64,000 nt of DNA from JADLHS01 sp039806955 (GCA_039806955.1 JBDHQI010000013.1:1-64000), one strand, 5' to 3'. Shown: positions 19,701-28,234, counted from the first letter of the stretch. Numbers and translations are program-made. Notes: generated by a model not told the origin, from the letters alone.

Positions 19701-20201
19701 CTGAATCCCACGCCGGGAAATTTCCGCGGCATCAACGTGAGCGCGGATCAAAAATTCCTGGCCGGATTGGCAACGGACTTTTCGCCGAACGTGCAACTTT
19801 ACGCGGTGGCCGATTTGAACGCCGGCCCGATTCTTCGCGACCAGGAAGCCTTCGCCACCCGTAACCCCAATATCACGCTGGGCGGGGTGGGTACCACCGC
19901 CTTTGGCGGAAACTATCTGTTTGCGCTCGATACCAACAATGGCCTCAAGGCGTTTCACATTGATCCCAATTACCAGCCGCAACTGGGCGCCTTTGCCATC
20001 ACCAGCATCGTGTCAAGTGGCCCGGCCGTGGTGCTCACCTGGTCGAGCGTCGCGAACCGGACCTATCAGGTTCAATCGCGAGCCACGCTCACCGAGGGAT
20101 GGAGCAATCTGGGCGCGCCGATCATCGCGACTGGAGCGACGACGTCCTTTACCAATACCATTTCGGACTCCAGCCGCTTTTACCGCGTGTCCGGCCAATA
20201 A
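16710..20201 (+). CDS. Large secreted protein with duplicated Ig-like + propeller (DUF4623-like) units
   Basis: 1163 residues with a signal peptide (SSTLGLLSAVALGAFNSAPAA). An N-terminal beta-rich domain (about 30-255) precedes two copies of one unit. Unit 1 is an Ig-like domain (about 258-348, ending NVTLANVGSYTLRLSN) plus a propeller-like domain (about 350-670). Unit 2 repeats this (Ig about 672-765, NVTLADAGAYNLFVSN; propeller about 768-1090). Matching landmarks are ERGLAFNELTTNLLVV / ERGLAYNPVSDSLLLV, GLAFGPGENTFWAK / GLAFGPGTNTFWAK, and FALDSNNGLKAF / FALDTNNGLKAF. The last about 65 residues form the module ending SRFYRVSGQ that recurs in other exported proteins of this window. It is probably extracellular; ligand unknown. 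A pseudopilin gene follows 17 bp downstream. Confidence 0.85.
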   Translation: MKIFRSYSSSTLGLLSAVALGAFNSAPAAPSLLLDFGATSSTGAARLLDPAHAAGIVPATEMEWNQITADTTSLVYSDGSAAVGVALNLGRSFADGPEGNDIIDFNDDGYSVSALGTVLNSGIYAAGSPVRDGIFGGAGGTNNLALGMRVDGLPAGTYRIVVHGRNSNTAEIAGLRFYARTGASSDTYAFTLSDLNVVVANTRPAITAGFVEGDNFGVMTITIGVGESLFVASEGDVGVEMRGFFNAIAIVPATSDLPIQFTLQPASRNVMQTATVTFQADGWASPEVSRQWLFEGLELVESPDVVGVHGNLLTLRNVTLANVGSYTLRLSNASGSATSAAAVLSVVPVQNTEQMVNIWNILPGDRPYISTGNAERGLAFNELTTNLLVVCRTPSNQVVVLDALTGAYKHSLDLTGVADGTFAINHVGVAEDGAVYVANLTTTATSPSYKIYRWESDAPDVPGFAVFWGDPGDAVETNKRYGDNLAVRGAGADTQILIGTTTGNNVILLRTQSGNDFQTEIPPAVIQVSGTENTLNAITLGLAFGPGENTFWAKTGNGPLYLIEFDADAGTGQVIHTYSDPQIPNSVRGIATDTAQKFLAGVALESPNDTVRLYDISDLASGPTLSDQEAYWVKNDNGNGTAATAVGTNFVFALDSNNGLKAFALNRNYTPPEVAIVLNPTHQKMMEGATANFTAQASSASPLNYQWRRDGIDLVNDGRISGANTDTLTIRNVTLADAGAYNLFVSNELGTATSYAGILTVAPTFNTAQMTNLWNLEPGSRSYLGAATATERGLAYNPVSDSLLLVSRLPADPALVVLDAQTGAEKHFLDTAGIPGTVGGVSLGLNIVGVAADGAVYGGSVTVKPSTAPFDLYRWSDDTAAATRTLVFSGDPLAAVEPDLGWGDAMAVRGSGPDTQILVAPRAGTSVALLRTASGMDFQYEVPPLVITVTGVASAFGQWGLAFGPGTNTFWAKGPQTPTYLIQFDWETGQGTVLYSYLNPTPGNFRGINVSADQKFLAGLATDFSPNVQLYAVADLNAGPILRDQEAFATRNPNITLGGVGTTAFGGNYLFALDTNNGLKAFHIDPNYQPQLGAFAITSIVSSGPAVVLTWSSVANRTYQVQSRATLTEGWSNLGAPIIATGATTSFTNTISDSSRFYRVSGQ

Positions 20202-20218
20202 GCCACCCTCCTATTGGA

Positions 20219-21076
20219 ATGAATCGGGTCCGCATCTCGAAGTTATCGCGTCCGCGCCCGGCGGGCTTCACGTTGATTGAGCTGCTGGTGGTGATCGCCA
20301 TCATCGCCATTCTCGCGGCCATGTTGTTGCCCGCCTTGTCCCGGGCCAAGGCCAAGGCGCAGGCGGCCAATTGCCTCAACAACGTCAAGCAACTGCAGCT
20401 CGCGGTTCACATGTATTCGGACGACAATCAGGACCAGCTCATCAACAATGACACCGGCGGCGCTTCCGGCATTGCGGGAACGGCGGCGGGCGCGGACGCC
20501 TGGATTCAAGGTAATGTTCAGGAATGGTCGCCCACTTACCTCGAAACCATTCGCACCGGCGTGCTCTTTCCGTATAACAAAAGCACGGGCATTTATCGGT
20601 GTCCCGCGAGCCGGGCGTTTTTACGCGGACTCGGCGGAAAGCTGGAGCCGCACAATCGCAGCTACGCCATTTCGGTGCAGTTGAATTGCAACGCGGGCAA
20701 GAACAACGCGTACACGCGCGTCGCCAAAAAGGTGACGGAAGTGCGGCGCTCGGCCAGCGTGTTTGATTTTGCAGAGGAAAATCAAATCAGCATTGATAAC
20801 GGCGCGATCGGCGTGGAGTCCCTGGCGGGGCCGGCGCAATTTTGGAATCCACCCACCGCCCGGCATAACCACGGCGCGACCTTTTCGTTCCTGGACGGAC
20901 ACGCGGAAATCTGGCGTTGGCGCGGTCTCAACTTGATCCGCTTGAACCAGCAATACGGCGCGGATGATTCACGCACCCAGCGCACTTCCTCCACCGTCAA
21001 TCCCTTGAACCCCAGCCCCACCACGGCCAATGATCCTGACTACATCAAACTGGCCGAAGCCCTGCCAGAACCTTGA
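20219..21076 (+). CDS. Pseudopilin-like protein, type II secretion G-type N-terminus, H-X9-DG motif
   Basis: 285 residues from ATG 20219; the frame is open further upstream but inside the preceding gene. The N-terminus has the prepilin peptidase site and helix GFTLIELLVVIAIIAILAAM, preceded by basic residues. The rest is a globular domain ending with RHNHGATFSFLDGHAEIW, which satisfies the H-X9-DG pattern frequent in Planctomycetes and Verrucomicrobia. Such proteins are processed by PilD-type peptidase and occur in many copies per genome; their role is unclear. It follows the Ig/propeller secreted gene at 17 bp, so co-transcription is likely. Confidence 0.9.
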   Translation: MNRVRISKLSRPRPAGFTLIELLVVIAIIAILAAMLLPALSRAKAKAQAANCLNNVKQLQLAVHMYSDDNQDQLINNDTGGASGIAGTAAGADAWIQGNVQEWSPTYLETIRTGVLFPYNKSTGIYRCPASRAFLRGLGGKLEPHNRSYAISVQLNCNAGKNNAYTRVAKKVTEVRRSASVFDFAEENQISIDNGAIGVESLAGPAQFWNPPTARHNHGATFSFLDGHAEIWRWRGLNLIRLNQQYGADDSRTQRTSSTVNPLNPSPTTANDPDYIKLAEALPEP

Positions 21077-21710
21077 TCCGCGCGCGGCATGCCGAACTCC
21101 GGCGGGCGCGATGATTGCCATCCATACGGAAATGACCGCCATCGAAAATGGTTCTGTTGATCCCAGGAACAATTTGCTCAAAGACCCTCCTCATATACCA
21201 ACGAGCATTTTTGAAAACCGCTCTTGTTGCGTTATGGTCGGCCTTCCGTCGCCCCTTCGCGTGGTTGGTCTGGTTCGCGGTTTCTGTCGCCCGTGCGGAC
21301 AACGTGGGTGGTGATCGCAATCCGATATGTTCGTGCGTGGGAATGGAGGATTTTACCTGAGGCAATGACCTTACGCTGCGTCATTCCTACAACCCGTTCA
21401 TTTGGCTGAAATCGAATTTACAAATGGTTGAGGGGCTGAGGAATGTCGCGCCAATCGGGACGCACTTATGGTCGCCATGGCTTCGATTACCTTAAAGAAT
21501 ACTCCACGTCAGCGTCGGAATGATTGCACAGGGGATGACTGTGAAACATTCTGCGATTCAGCAGGTTAACGAATGTGGTCCGGTCAGCGAAGGCGAATTG
21601 TTCTCGCTTGACGGCGGGGATGGGTCTTGGAAAGTTCAGGGCGGTTGCCTGCCATGAAACCATACGTCGGAGGATAAACTCCGATCCGTTTGATGGCGGG
21701 CTAAATTTTT
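21077..21710. other. Gene-poor gap
   Basis: A 634-bp stretch between the pseudopilin and the acetyltransferase. I see no convincing gene, RNA or repeat. Two short plus-strand frames exist: 21148-21360 (70 residues, hydrophobic middle) and 21535-21657 (40 residues). Neither has a clear ribosome-binding site or recognisable family, so I do not call them. Confidence 0.5.
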
Positions 21711-22250
21711 ATGGAACGTAGAACGAAGACTTTGAAGAGGCGAAAACCCAAGAGTGCGCCTTCGGTGCAAATCCGCCTCATGGAGCTGGCCGATTTACCG
21801 CCGGTATTTGAATTGGGACAGAAATTGTTCACCGCGGAAAAACTGCCGACGCTCTATCGCTCGTGGGATGACGATGAGGTGCTGGAATTGTTTGGGGCCG
21901 ATGGCGAAACGTGTTTGGTCGCCGAAGTGGACGGCCGTCTTGTGGGGTTCGCTCTGGGGGCCATGATGGAGAAGCCAAGGAACGCCTGGCGATACGGCTG
22001 GCTCGAGTGGCTGGGGATTGAACCGCACTATAAGCGGCACGGCATTGCCAGCCGGTTACTGGCGCGATTGACCGAAATGTTCATTGAACGCAATGCGCGC
22101 ATCATGTTGGTGGACACCGATGAGGGCAACGCCGACGCACTGGCCTTTTTCCGCAAGAAGGGTTTCAATCACGAAACCAAGCACATCTATCTTTCCTACA
22201 ATCTGACGAGCCATCCGCAATATCGCGAACACAAAGAGGCGCAGGATTGA
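21711..22250 (+). CDS. GNAT-family N-acetyltransferase
   Basis: A 179-residue protein starting at ATG with a basic tail (RRTKTLKRRKPK) before the GNAT fold. The core shows VAEVDGRLVGFALG (strand 4), EWLGIEPHYKRHGIASRLL (acetyl-CoA pyrophosphate-binding loop, R/Q-x-x-G-x-G/A) and VDTDEGNADALAFFRKKGF near the C-terminus, resembling the RimI branch. The family transfers acetyl from acetyl-CoA to an amine; the substrate cannot be told from sequence. It stands alone between the gap upstream and a convergent remnant. Confidence 0.85.
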   Translation: MERRTKTLKRRKPKSAPSVQIRLMELADLPPVFELGQKLFTAEKLPTLYRSWDDDEVLELFGADGETCLVAEVDGRLVGFALGAMMEKPRNAWRYGWLEWLGIEPHYKRHGIASRLLARLTEMFIERNARIMLVDTDEGNADALAFFRKKGFNHETKHIYLSYNLTSHPQYREHKEAQD

Positions 22251-22348
22251 GCGCTGATTCCGTCGCCGCTGCGGCCGGAATGCGGATACTCTGGGAAAAG
22301 CCGCCCGCGAATTGGGGGGCGTGAAACCATCTCATCCCTGCGGACGGC

Positions 22349-22882
22349 TCAGGGCGAGCGCACGCGGAAGAACGCACTGCCGGGCGTGATGGGAATGGCG
22401 GCGTTTTGAACACTGGTGGTCAGGACGCCGCTCCAGGTAACCGCCAGCAACGTCGGACTGCGTTCCACCACGAATGGAGGGTTGCCGCCGGTCCAGCTCA
22501 GATTCGCGATGTTTCCCGAGCGCGTGATGCTGAGAGGAATGCCTTCTGTGACGGTGATCACCACGGCGTCGTAGGCGATGGCGTGAACTCCATTGCTGCC
22601 GCTCAGTCGCAGCGTGTACGTGCCAGGCGCGCTGAACGTCACCGTGGTGTTGGTCAGGTTGGGGTTTGCGAACGTGACGCCGGTCGGGCCGGAGTAGAGC
22701 TGCCAGAGGTTCACCGTGGGCAGCGTGTTGGTGAAGCTGACGAAACCCGGCAAAGGTAACGGCACGCCCACCGCGGCGGTCCGATCCGCCCCGGCAAACG
22801 CCACAGGCGCACCCGGCGCGCGCGGGCCTTCGAGCGGGCCGGTGGTTTGAATCACTTCAAAGTTCGTGATGCCGAAAACGCG
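22349..22882 (-). pseudogene. Remnant: C-terminal part of an exported PKD/Ig-type protein
   Basis: An open frame of about 178 codons with no signal peptide. It is cut upstream by a TGA at 22883-22885, and its only near-upstream start would be GTG 22855. It reads like the tail of a large exported protein: FGITNFEV, then a PKD-like domain (FSAPGTYTLRLSG), then the module VVERSPTLLAVTWSGV ... AFFRVRSP seen at the ends of other secreted proteins here. The hydrolase gene ends 30 bp upstream, so this could be its lost C-terminal extension or a separate gene fragment. Translation as a free protein seems unlikely. Confidence 0.5.
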
Positions 22883-22912
22883 TCAAGGTTTGAGATGGAT
22901 GCGGCGAAGTTT

Positions 22913-24562
22913 TCACGGGGAAGTCAAAAGCAACACCGCGTCGCCGGGAAAGGGTGAATTGAAATTGTGCGTGATGCCGCCGGAGATTTCCCCGGGGTCG
23001 GAATTTCCGTGCCATTGTCCGGTGCGCGGGTCGAACCAGCGGATGCGCCAATTGCCGGACGGCAGGTGCAGACGGCCGACTGCGGCGGATTCCGCCACAT
23101 TGGCATTTTGCGCCACCACGTCATCGGGGTTTTGCAAGTAGGCGATGATGATCTTGTCCCCGGCGATGACCTTGGTCTGGCAGCCATTGTTGCCGGCCAT
23201 GGCATCGTTGGGTTGCAGGCCGACCAAGGTTACTCCGGCATCGTGAAAAAAACCCTGAATCCACCGGAAATCCGCCGCGCCATCGTCAAGGCGTCCCGTG
23301 CGCACGGCCGTCAAGTAACCTTGGACGCCTTTGATTTTATCCGCCCCGGAAAAGGGTTCGTAAGTGTTCAGGCCGCCGTAGGTTGCGTGTCCGCCACTGA
23401 GCAGGCTGGCCCACATCAAGCGCCGGAAAAAATAGCGGTCGTGCGCCGGCGAGATGTAAATTCCATAGCGATCCTCATCGAGGACCACGGGAGTTTTTCC
23501 CAAGGCGCGATATTGAAGAATGAGGGCGCCGGCAACCTGATCCTGATCTTCAAGCGTAATGATATCCGACCACGGCGCGGCGAGAAAAAAGTAGCCGCGA
23601 AAGCGCGCTTGATGATTGGAAAGCAGCGTATCCCACGGCTCCCGTTGCCGCAGATCGCGACCAATGCGATCAATCGTTGCGGGATCGGCATTGCGTTTGC
23701 CTGGACTTGACGAAATAATCGCGTCATTGGAAATGCACCATTGCACATTTGGAAAAGCCGAAAACCGGGCTTGCGCATAACGTGCCACCAGCAGCGCCGC
23801 GCGATCATTTTCTCCATAGCGCCGCAACTCCGCGATATCCTCGCCGTAGATAATCAGTTGAAACTGGATGCGGGGATATTTTTCCAGCGCATAGACCAGC
23901 CGTCGTTCCGCCTCATCCCAATAGGCAATGTCCATACCTTGCCGATCCGGGGCAAATACGGCGGCGATGTCGCTCCGGCCTTTGCAAAACCAGACGCGGA
24001 TTTTGGTGAAGCCGACTTCCGCCGCTTCATCAATATACTGTTGCCACAACGGTTCGGTGTCCGTCACATACCGGTAGCCGGTGTCTCCCAGATGCAGAAA
24101 CCACTGGCCGTTATCATAGGCGAACTGCCTGCCATCCTCGGGATGCCGGCGCAGTTTCCCGGGCAACTCCGACGGGACGACTTCAAAGGTTCCCTGCTTA
24201 TTTGCCAGGGAAGGATCGTTCGCAAGGGTACGCCAGCGCCACTGACCAAGCTGCCGGCAATAAGCCCGCCCCCCCCATTGGTTTTTTCCACGATAAAACC
24301 CTTCGGCCACGATTTCCTTCCCATCCGGTTGCGTGAAGATAAATTGCAGGTTGACATCAAAGAACGGGTTGCCACTGCCGCCCTCCGAGCGCAATTCCAC
24401 CTCCCACACGCCCCGGTGCGGAGCCGTAGGCGTAGCAGTGACGAAGTTTGCCGCCGTGGTTGAGCAACAAGCAAACGGCCAGATGATGAGGGCAATACTT
24501 GCCGCGCAGATACCCCGTTGGGATGGTTTCGTCCGGTCCCGCCAGATTAGGTTTGGTTTCAA
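22913..24562 (-). CDS. Apiosidase-like (DUF5060 + DUF4038) secreted glycoside hydrolase
   Basis: 549 residues from TTG 24562, which puts the signal peptide ICAASIALIIWPFACCSTTAA after a basic stretch; the frame is open to 24670, but that extension looks non-coding. An N-terminal beta domain (RGVWEVELRSEGGSGNPF, DUF5060-like) is followed by a TIM-barrel-like domain with FLHLGDTGYRYV, TKIRVWFCKGR, YARFSAFPNVQW-type positions, PVVLDEDRYGIY and HATYGGLNTYEP, then a C-terminal beta domain ending GDAVLLLTSP. DUF4038 enzymes act on plant side-chain sugars such as apiose; the substrate here is inference. It lies downstream of the LamG protein on the same strand. Confidence 0.8.
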   Translation of the reverse strand: MKPNLIWRDRTKPSQRGICAASIALIIWPFACCSTTAANFVTATPTAPHRGVWEVELRSEGGSGNPFFDVNLQFIFTQPDGKEIVAEGFYRGKNQWGGRAYCRQLGQWRWRTLANDPSLANKQGTFEVVPSELPGKLRRHPEDGRQFAYDNGQWFLHLGDTGYRYVTDTEPLWQQYIDEAAEVGFTKIRVWFCKGRSDIAAVFAPDRQGMDIAYWDEAERRLVYALEKYPRIQFQLIIYGEDIAELRRYGENDRAALLVARYAQARFSAFPNVQWCISNDAIISSSPGKRNADPATIDRIGRDLRQREPWDTLLSNHQARFRGYFFLAAPWSDIITLEDQDQVAGALILQYRALGKTPVVLDEDRYGIYISPAHDRYFFRRLMWASLLSGGHATYGGLNTYEPFSGADKIKGVQGYLTAVRTGRLDDGAADFRWIQGFFHDAGVTLVGLQPNDAMAGNNGCQTKVIAGDKIIIAYLQNPDDVVAQNANVAESAAVGRLHLPSGNWRIRWFDPRTGQWHGNSDPGEISGGITHNFNSPFPGDAVLLLTSP

Positions 24563-24666
24563 CGTATGTTTATGTGTTCGCCCAATGCCGTCGGCATGCC
24601 CGCCAACTGATCGTGTTGACGAGCATACCGAAGCAGGTGACGGCAGACTGGAATCCGCCCATAGAA

Positions 24667-26874
24667 TCAATTATGCGGACTCAGGCGAAAGAACTCACCG
24701 GTTTGATTGGCCGGCAAGGTCACTGTATGCACATTGCCGGAAACCACCGGATCATTCGTCACATCATGCCAGCCGCCAACACTCAAATTGGTGCGTGACT
24801 GGAGTTGGAAGTTGGAAACCGTTTCCCAGGAGAGTATCACATTGGGTGCTTGCGGAGAGAGCAGCAATAAGGGGGGCAGCGAGGGCGCAAGTTGTGCCGC
24901 CTGAATCTCCTCCAGTGTCAGCGCCCGGTTCCAAATCTGAATTTCATCCAGGAGGCCGCGGAAAATGCGGGTGCCACTACTGCCAGTGCCGGTTGCCGTG
25001 CGCGCGGCGATGGCCGGACCAAAGTTGCCGATGGTTAGGGCGCCGGAAGGATAGATCACACCGCGACTGTTGGGGTAAGTGATCGCGGAATCGAACGTGA
25101 CGAGCGCATCAGGTTTCCCAAAATAAAACTTAACCGGATCGGTGGCAGCCGTGCTGTCATAAGTGACCGCGAAGAAAACCCAATTCGCGTTACCACCATC
25201 AGGGTCGGAGGTGATTTTGCCGGGGGAACTGGTCGGCATGCCGTTAGGGTATTGGTTGACGCCGAGTTGCAGACTGCCGTCATTCAGATGGACGAGATCA
25301 AATCCCGCTCCCAGCCCGCCAATAAAATCCAAGGCATAAACGATGCGGTTGCCGCCGGAGCCGGCATTCGTGTGAGCGGAATTGAGCCAACCGCAAATGG
25401 TCAAGGCGGTTAATCTTCCCAGGGTGCCGGTCGCCGGCGCGCCAAATTGGTTGGTGAAATCCACCGCGCGATTGCCCTGGCCGGCATACACTATTCCCAT
25501 ATCCAGCGAGGCCCGGTTGTAACTGGCGCTGGGCGCGAACGCCCCCACCGGTACCTTGGAAGAGAACGTCGGATAACCGTTGTTCACCTGGAATTTGCCG
25601 TAACCCGATAGATTGCCTTGGTTGGCGGTGGTGGTGCCGGTGCCTTCCGAGAACGACACGGCAACTTTGTGGTAATTCTCCGGGACCACGGTAATCGTGG
25701 TGGCGCTGCTGGGGATGCCCGGATCCGGCGTCGCGTCGTTGTCCACCAGGACACGCACCGTCATTCCGTCATCGTCAAGGGTGACTTCCGGCAAAGTGAA
25801 TTGGCTGTTGGTGGCGCCCGGCACGTTGACGTTGTTGGTCTGCCATTGATAAGTGATTATTGCGGCGCCGGTAGCCAGAACACTCAAAGTCGGGGTTTGT
25901 CCCGAATGCACCGTTGCGGTGGCTGCCGGTTGGGAATTGATGGTAACGGGAGTCGGGGGGACGGCGCTGTTCAACTGGGCCTGCTGGATTTCCTGAATGG
26001 TCAAGGCGTTGGTGTAAACCCGCACCTCATCGAGCAGTCCCCGGAACTGGCGGCTGTTCGAACCAATGGTGTTGCGGGCGGCGATTGCCGCGACAAAATT
26101 CCCCACGGTGAGCAGGCCGGTGTAATCAAGATTCGGCGTCAGGGCCGGAGGCGCATAGGTCTGGCTTGAATCGAGCCAGGCCAGTCGTTCGGCATTGCCA
26201 AAGTAGTATTTCACCTGATCGGAGGTCAGAGTGGGATCCCACGTCACGGCCACAAACATCCAGTTGGTGCTCGCCAAATTGGCTTCGGCTGTGATTGCCC
26301 CCACCGAGGTCGGCAGGTTATCCGGGTATTGGTTGATACTGAGACACAATTGGCCTGCAGCATTATGCACGAAATCGAACCCGTTTTGTCCGGGAATTTC
26401 AAAACACTCGGCAATGCGGTTTCCTCCGGGTCCGGCTTGCAAAGTTCTCGCGTTTAGCCAGAGACAAATTGTGAGTCCTGGAAAATCCGTGCCCAAAGTG
26501 CCCACCACCCCCGCGTAATTTACGTTGGTGGTCACCAGATCAATGGCGCGTCCGCCGGTATTGCCGCCGATTTCTTCCATCGCCACAGCGTAACTGTTAT
26601 TTGCGGGCACATAAGTTCCCGTTGGAACGTTGTTCGTAAAATACGGCGGCGTATTGGGGGTTACTGTGGCGAACGTCGCTTCGCCACCCAGCACGCCTTG
26701 ATTCGTTGAAATCGTGTCAATGCCTTCATTGAAGCGCAGTTCCACCAAAGGGTCCGCCGGGACCGCCGCCGGCACGCTAGTGGTCCAGAGGAATGTTGCC
26801 ATTATTCCCACCCACACATGCGGGCGGAAAGGACCAAAGAATATGTTTTGAATTTTTAATTGGGATTTTTTCAT
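24667..26874 (-). CDS. Secreted double-LamG/Ig-like protein
   Basis: 735 residues from ATG 26874 (MKKSQLKIQN), with a signal peptide ending near VPAAVPA. Two LamG/concanavalin-like domains (about 40-300 and 410-660) are close copies: ELRFNEGIDTISTNQGVLG with FSEGTGTTTANQGNLSG, RIAECFEIPGQNGFDFVHN with RIVYALDFIGGLGAGFDLVH, and FRGLLDEVRVYTNALTIQEI with FRGLLDEIQIWNRALTLEEI. An Ig-like linker (about 300-400, TATVHSGQTPTLSV) lies between them. The C-terminal module NFQLQSRTNLSVGGWHDV ... EFFRLSP is shared with other exported proteins. It is probably a carbohydrate-binding surface or extracellular protein. A pseudopilin gene sits just upstream. Confidence 0.85.
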   Translation of the reverse strand: MKKSQLKIQNIFFGPFRPHVWVGIMATFLWTTSVPAAVPADPLVELRFNEGIDTISTNQGVLGGEATFATVTPNTPPYFTNNVPTGTYVPANNSYAVAMEEIGGNTGGRAIDLVTTNVNYAGVVGTLGTDFPGLTICLWLNARTLQAGPGGNRIAECFEIPGQNGFDFVHNAAGQLCLSINQYPDNLPTSVGAITAEANLASTNWMFVAVTWDPTLTSDQVKYYFGNAERLAWLDSSQTYAPPALTPNLDYTGLLTVGNFVAAIAARNTIGSNSRQFRGLLDEVRVYTNALTIQEIQQAQLNSAVPPTPVTINSQPAATATVHSGQTPTLSVLATGAAIITYQWQTNNVNVPGATNSQFTLPEVTLDDDGMTVRVLVDNDATPDPGIPSSATTITVVPENYHKVAVSFSEGTGTTTANQGNLSGYGKFQVNNGYPTFSSKVPVGAFAPSASYNRASLDMGIVYAGQGNRAVDFTNQFGAPATGTLGRLTALTICGWLNSAHTNAGSGGNRIVYALDFIGGLGAGFDLVHLNDGSLQLGVNQYPNGMPTSSPGKITSDPDGGNANWVFFAVTYDSTAATDPVKFYFGKPDALVTFDSAITYPNSRGVIYPSGALTIGNFGPAIAARTATGTGSSGTRIFRGLLDEIQIWNRALTLEEIQAAQLAPSLPPLLLLSPQAPNVILSWETVSNFQLQSRTNLSVGGWHDVTNDPVVSGNVHTVTLPANQTGEFFRLSPHN

Positions 26875-26926
26875 GGTTTTGTTGTGGTTCTTGGGGTTGG
26901 AGTCGGGCGCGAATTTTCCGGGCAAA

Positions 26927-27730
26927 TCAAGGGCCGAATGGCGCAATATGGTTGGTAATCCATGCGTGATCGCGCGGCCCCGCATTTTGAAAAAAACTGA
27001 CGTCCCTGGCGCCGATCGGCCGCGTCGGCGTTACGTCGCTATCAACCCATTTGTGGATTTCCGAATGACCATCGGCAAAGGTCAAACCGGTGGCGTTCCC
27101 GTGCCGTCCCGAAGGCACGTCCAGCCAGCGATTGTCATACGCTTTGATGTTTAGAAACGGGTAAAAGTGGGAATCATTGATGCTGTTGGCGTGCTCATCC
27201 AGCAGGATATACACGCTGGATGGTCCCGGTGCGGTAATATCGCCCAGCTTGATGACCCGCTTGAAGGCGGGGATGTTCGCATCATGAAAGGAGCTCCTTC
27301 CCATGGCGCCATTGACTGAATAGCTGCGGTTGCGTGGACTGACCGTGCCGCGGTACAGCAATCTGGAGGGGTCACTGGGGCAGCGAAAAATTGTGGGATT
27401 GTTTGCATACGGAAAGGTGGGACTGTTGCGAATGATCTCCACGTCAATGGCGGCGGGCGCGCTGATCAGTTGTCCCGTGACCCACTCCGGCACTCCACTG
27501 TAGGCATTCCCAGGCAGGGCGATGTCATTGTGGTCCTGGGCATACATCAGATAGGCAAGCCCGAGCTGCTTGCCATTGCTCATGCAGGCAATCCCCTGCG
27601 CCTTCATTTTTGCTTTGCTCAACGCCGGAAGCAACATCGCCGCCAAAATGGCAATAATGGCGATGACTACCAGCAACTCAATGAGCGTAAACCCAGCCCG
27701 CGAACGTCTGTGGATGAAATCCAACTTCAT
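26927..27730 (-). CDS. Pseudopilin-like protein, type II secretion G-type N-terminus, H-X9-DG motif
   Basis: 267 residues from ATG 27730 (MKLDFIHRRSRA); the frame is open upstream but without features. The processing site and helix are AGFTLIELLVVIAIIAILAA, immediately after a basic leader. The globular part ends with RHGNATGLTFADGHSEIHKW, matching H-X9-DG. It is similar in plan to the pseudopilin at 20219 but clearly diverged. It lies 52 bp upstream of the LamG gene on the same strand, the second time in this window that a lone pseudopilin neighbours a large secreted protein. Confidence 0.9.
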   Translation of the reverse strand: MKLDFIHRRSRAGFTLIELLVVIAIIAILAAMLLPALSKAKMKAQGIACMSNGKQLGLAYLMYAQDHNDIALPGNAYSGVPEWVTGQLISAPAAIDVEIIRNSPTFPYANNPTIFRCPSDPSRLLYRGTVSPRNRSYSVNGAMGRSSFHDANIPAFKRVIKLGDITAPGPSSVYILLDEHANSINDSHFYPFLNIKAYDNRWLDVPSGRHGNATGLTFADGHSEIHKWVDSDVTPTRPIGARDVSFFQNAGPRDHAWITNHIAPFGP

Positions 27731-27794
27731 AAGTTCAACGAAGCTTAATGGCGACCTACCATGTCTGACGGGTCGCGTCAAACAGAATATTTTT

Positions 27795-28020
27795 CTGTGT
27801 CGTGGTAACGAGCGCATCTGTTTTTCTTGTAGGGTTGAAAGAGGAGTATGAGAAGCGGAAGTGCCGGCGGCCATTGTGCCAGAAGGCTTCCAAGTACATC
27901 AACGCCTCGTCTCCGCTCTGGCTCCAGAATTGCCCGGGGCGTTTGACGGCATTGATACTGGCGGCAGGTCGCCTCCACCGGTCCGCTGCCGATCGGCTCG
28001 CCCGGTAATCCATCTGAGTT
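27795..28020 (-). pseudogene. Frameshifted transposase remnant, C-terminal part only (ISKra4-like)
   Basis: Two overlapping minus-strand frames join into one recognisable transposase C-terminus. The first reads GEPIGSGPVEATCRQYQCR and the second continues KRPGQFWSQSGDEALMYLEA and FWHNGRRHFRF. The shift falls near 27945-27950, as if two bases were lost after QCR. The GSGxVE... plus W(S)xxG.EA pattern resembles the end of ISKra4-type transposases (recalled, not searched). No N-terminal or catalytic part remains. Family assignment is uncertain; that it is a broken mobile-element gene is better supported. Confidence 0.6.
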
Positions 28021-28024
28021 TCGT

Positions 28025-28091
28025 AAAGAACACATGAGGGCAGACAGTGTGGAGCGCTCGTGCGCCCCCTGTCTGCCCTCATGTGTTCTTT
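28025..28091. repeat. 23-bp perfect inverted repeat
   Basis: The arms are 28025-28047 and 28069-28091 and pair over all 23 positions, separated by 21 bases that contain the palindrome GAGCGCTC. The element directly abuts the transposase remnant. It has no following U-tract. It could be a relic of an insertion-element end, a fold-back element, or a strong structural barrier upstream of the phosphorylase gene. Confidence 0.85.
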
Positions 28092-28234
28092 CAGCCCCTC
28101 AGCCGAAAACCTCCCCGGCGTCTTTTAATTTGAGTCAACGCGGAGGTGCGAAGGCGTGGAGTTTTTTATTTACGCGAGCCGCATGAGATGACTAAGGTTC
28201 TGACTGGGTAGATACCGATAATGGATCGCTTCTT

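Noticed and set aside
17283..19982. Two long antisense frames (17283-18497, 404 residues; 18525-19982, 485 residues) within the Ig/propeller gene
   Set aside because: The plus-strand gene has a signal peptide, domain repeats and continuous sense over the whole length; the antisense frames are Arg/His-rich shadows of GC-rich third positions.
21148..21657. Two small plus-strand frames (70 and 40 residues) in the gap before the acetyltransferase
   Set aside because: No convincing start signals or recognisable features; may be chance.
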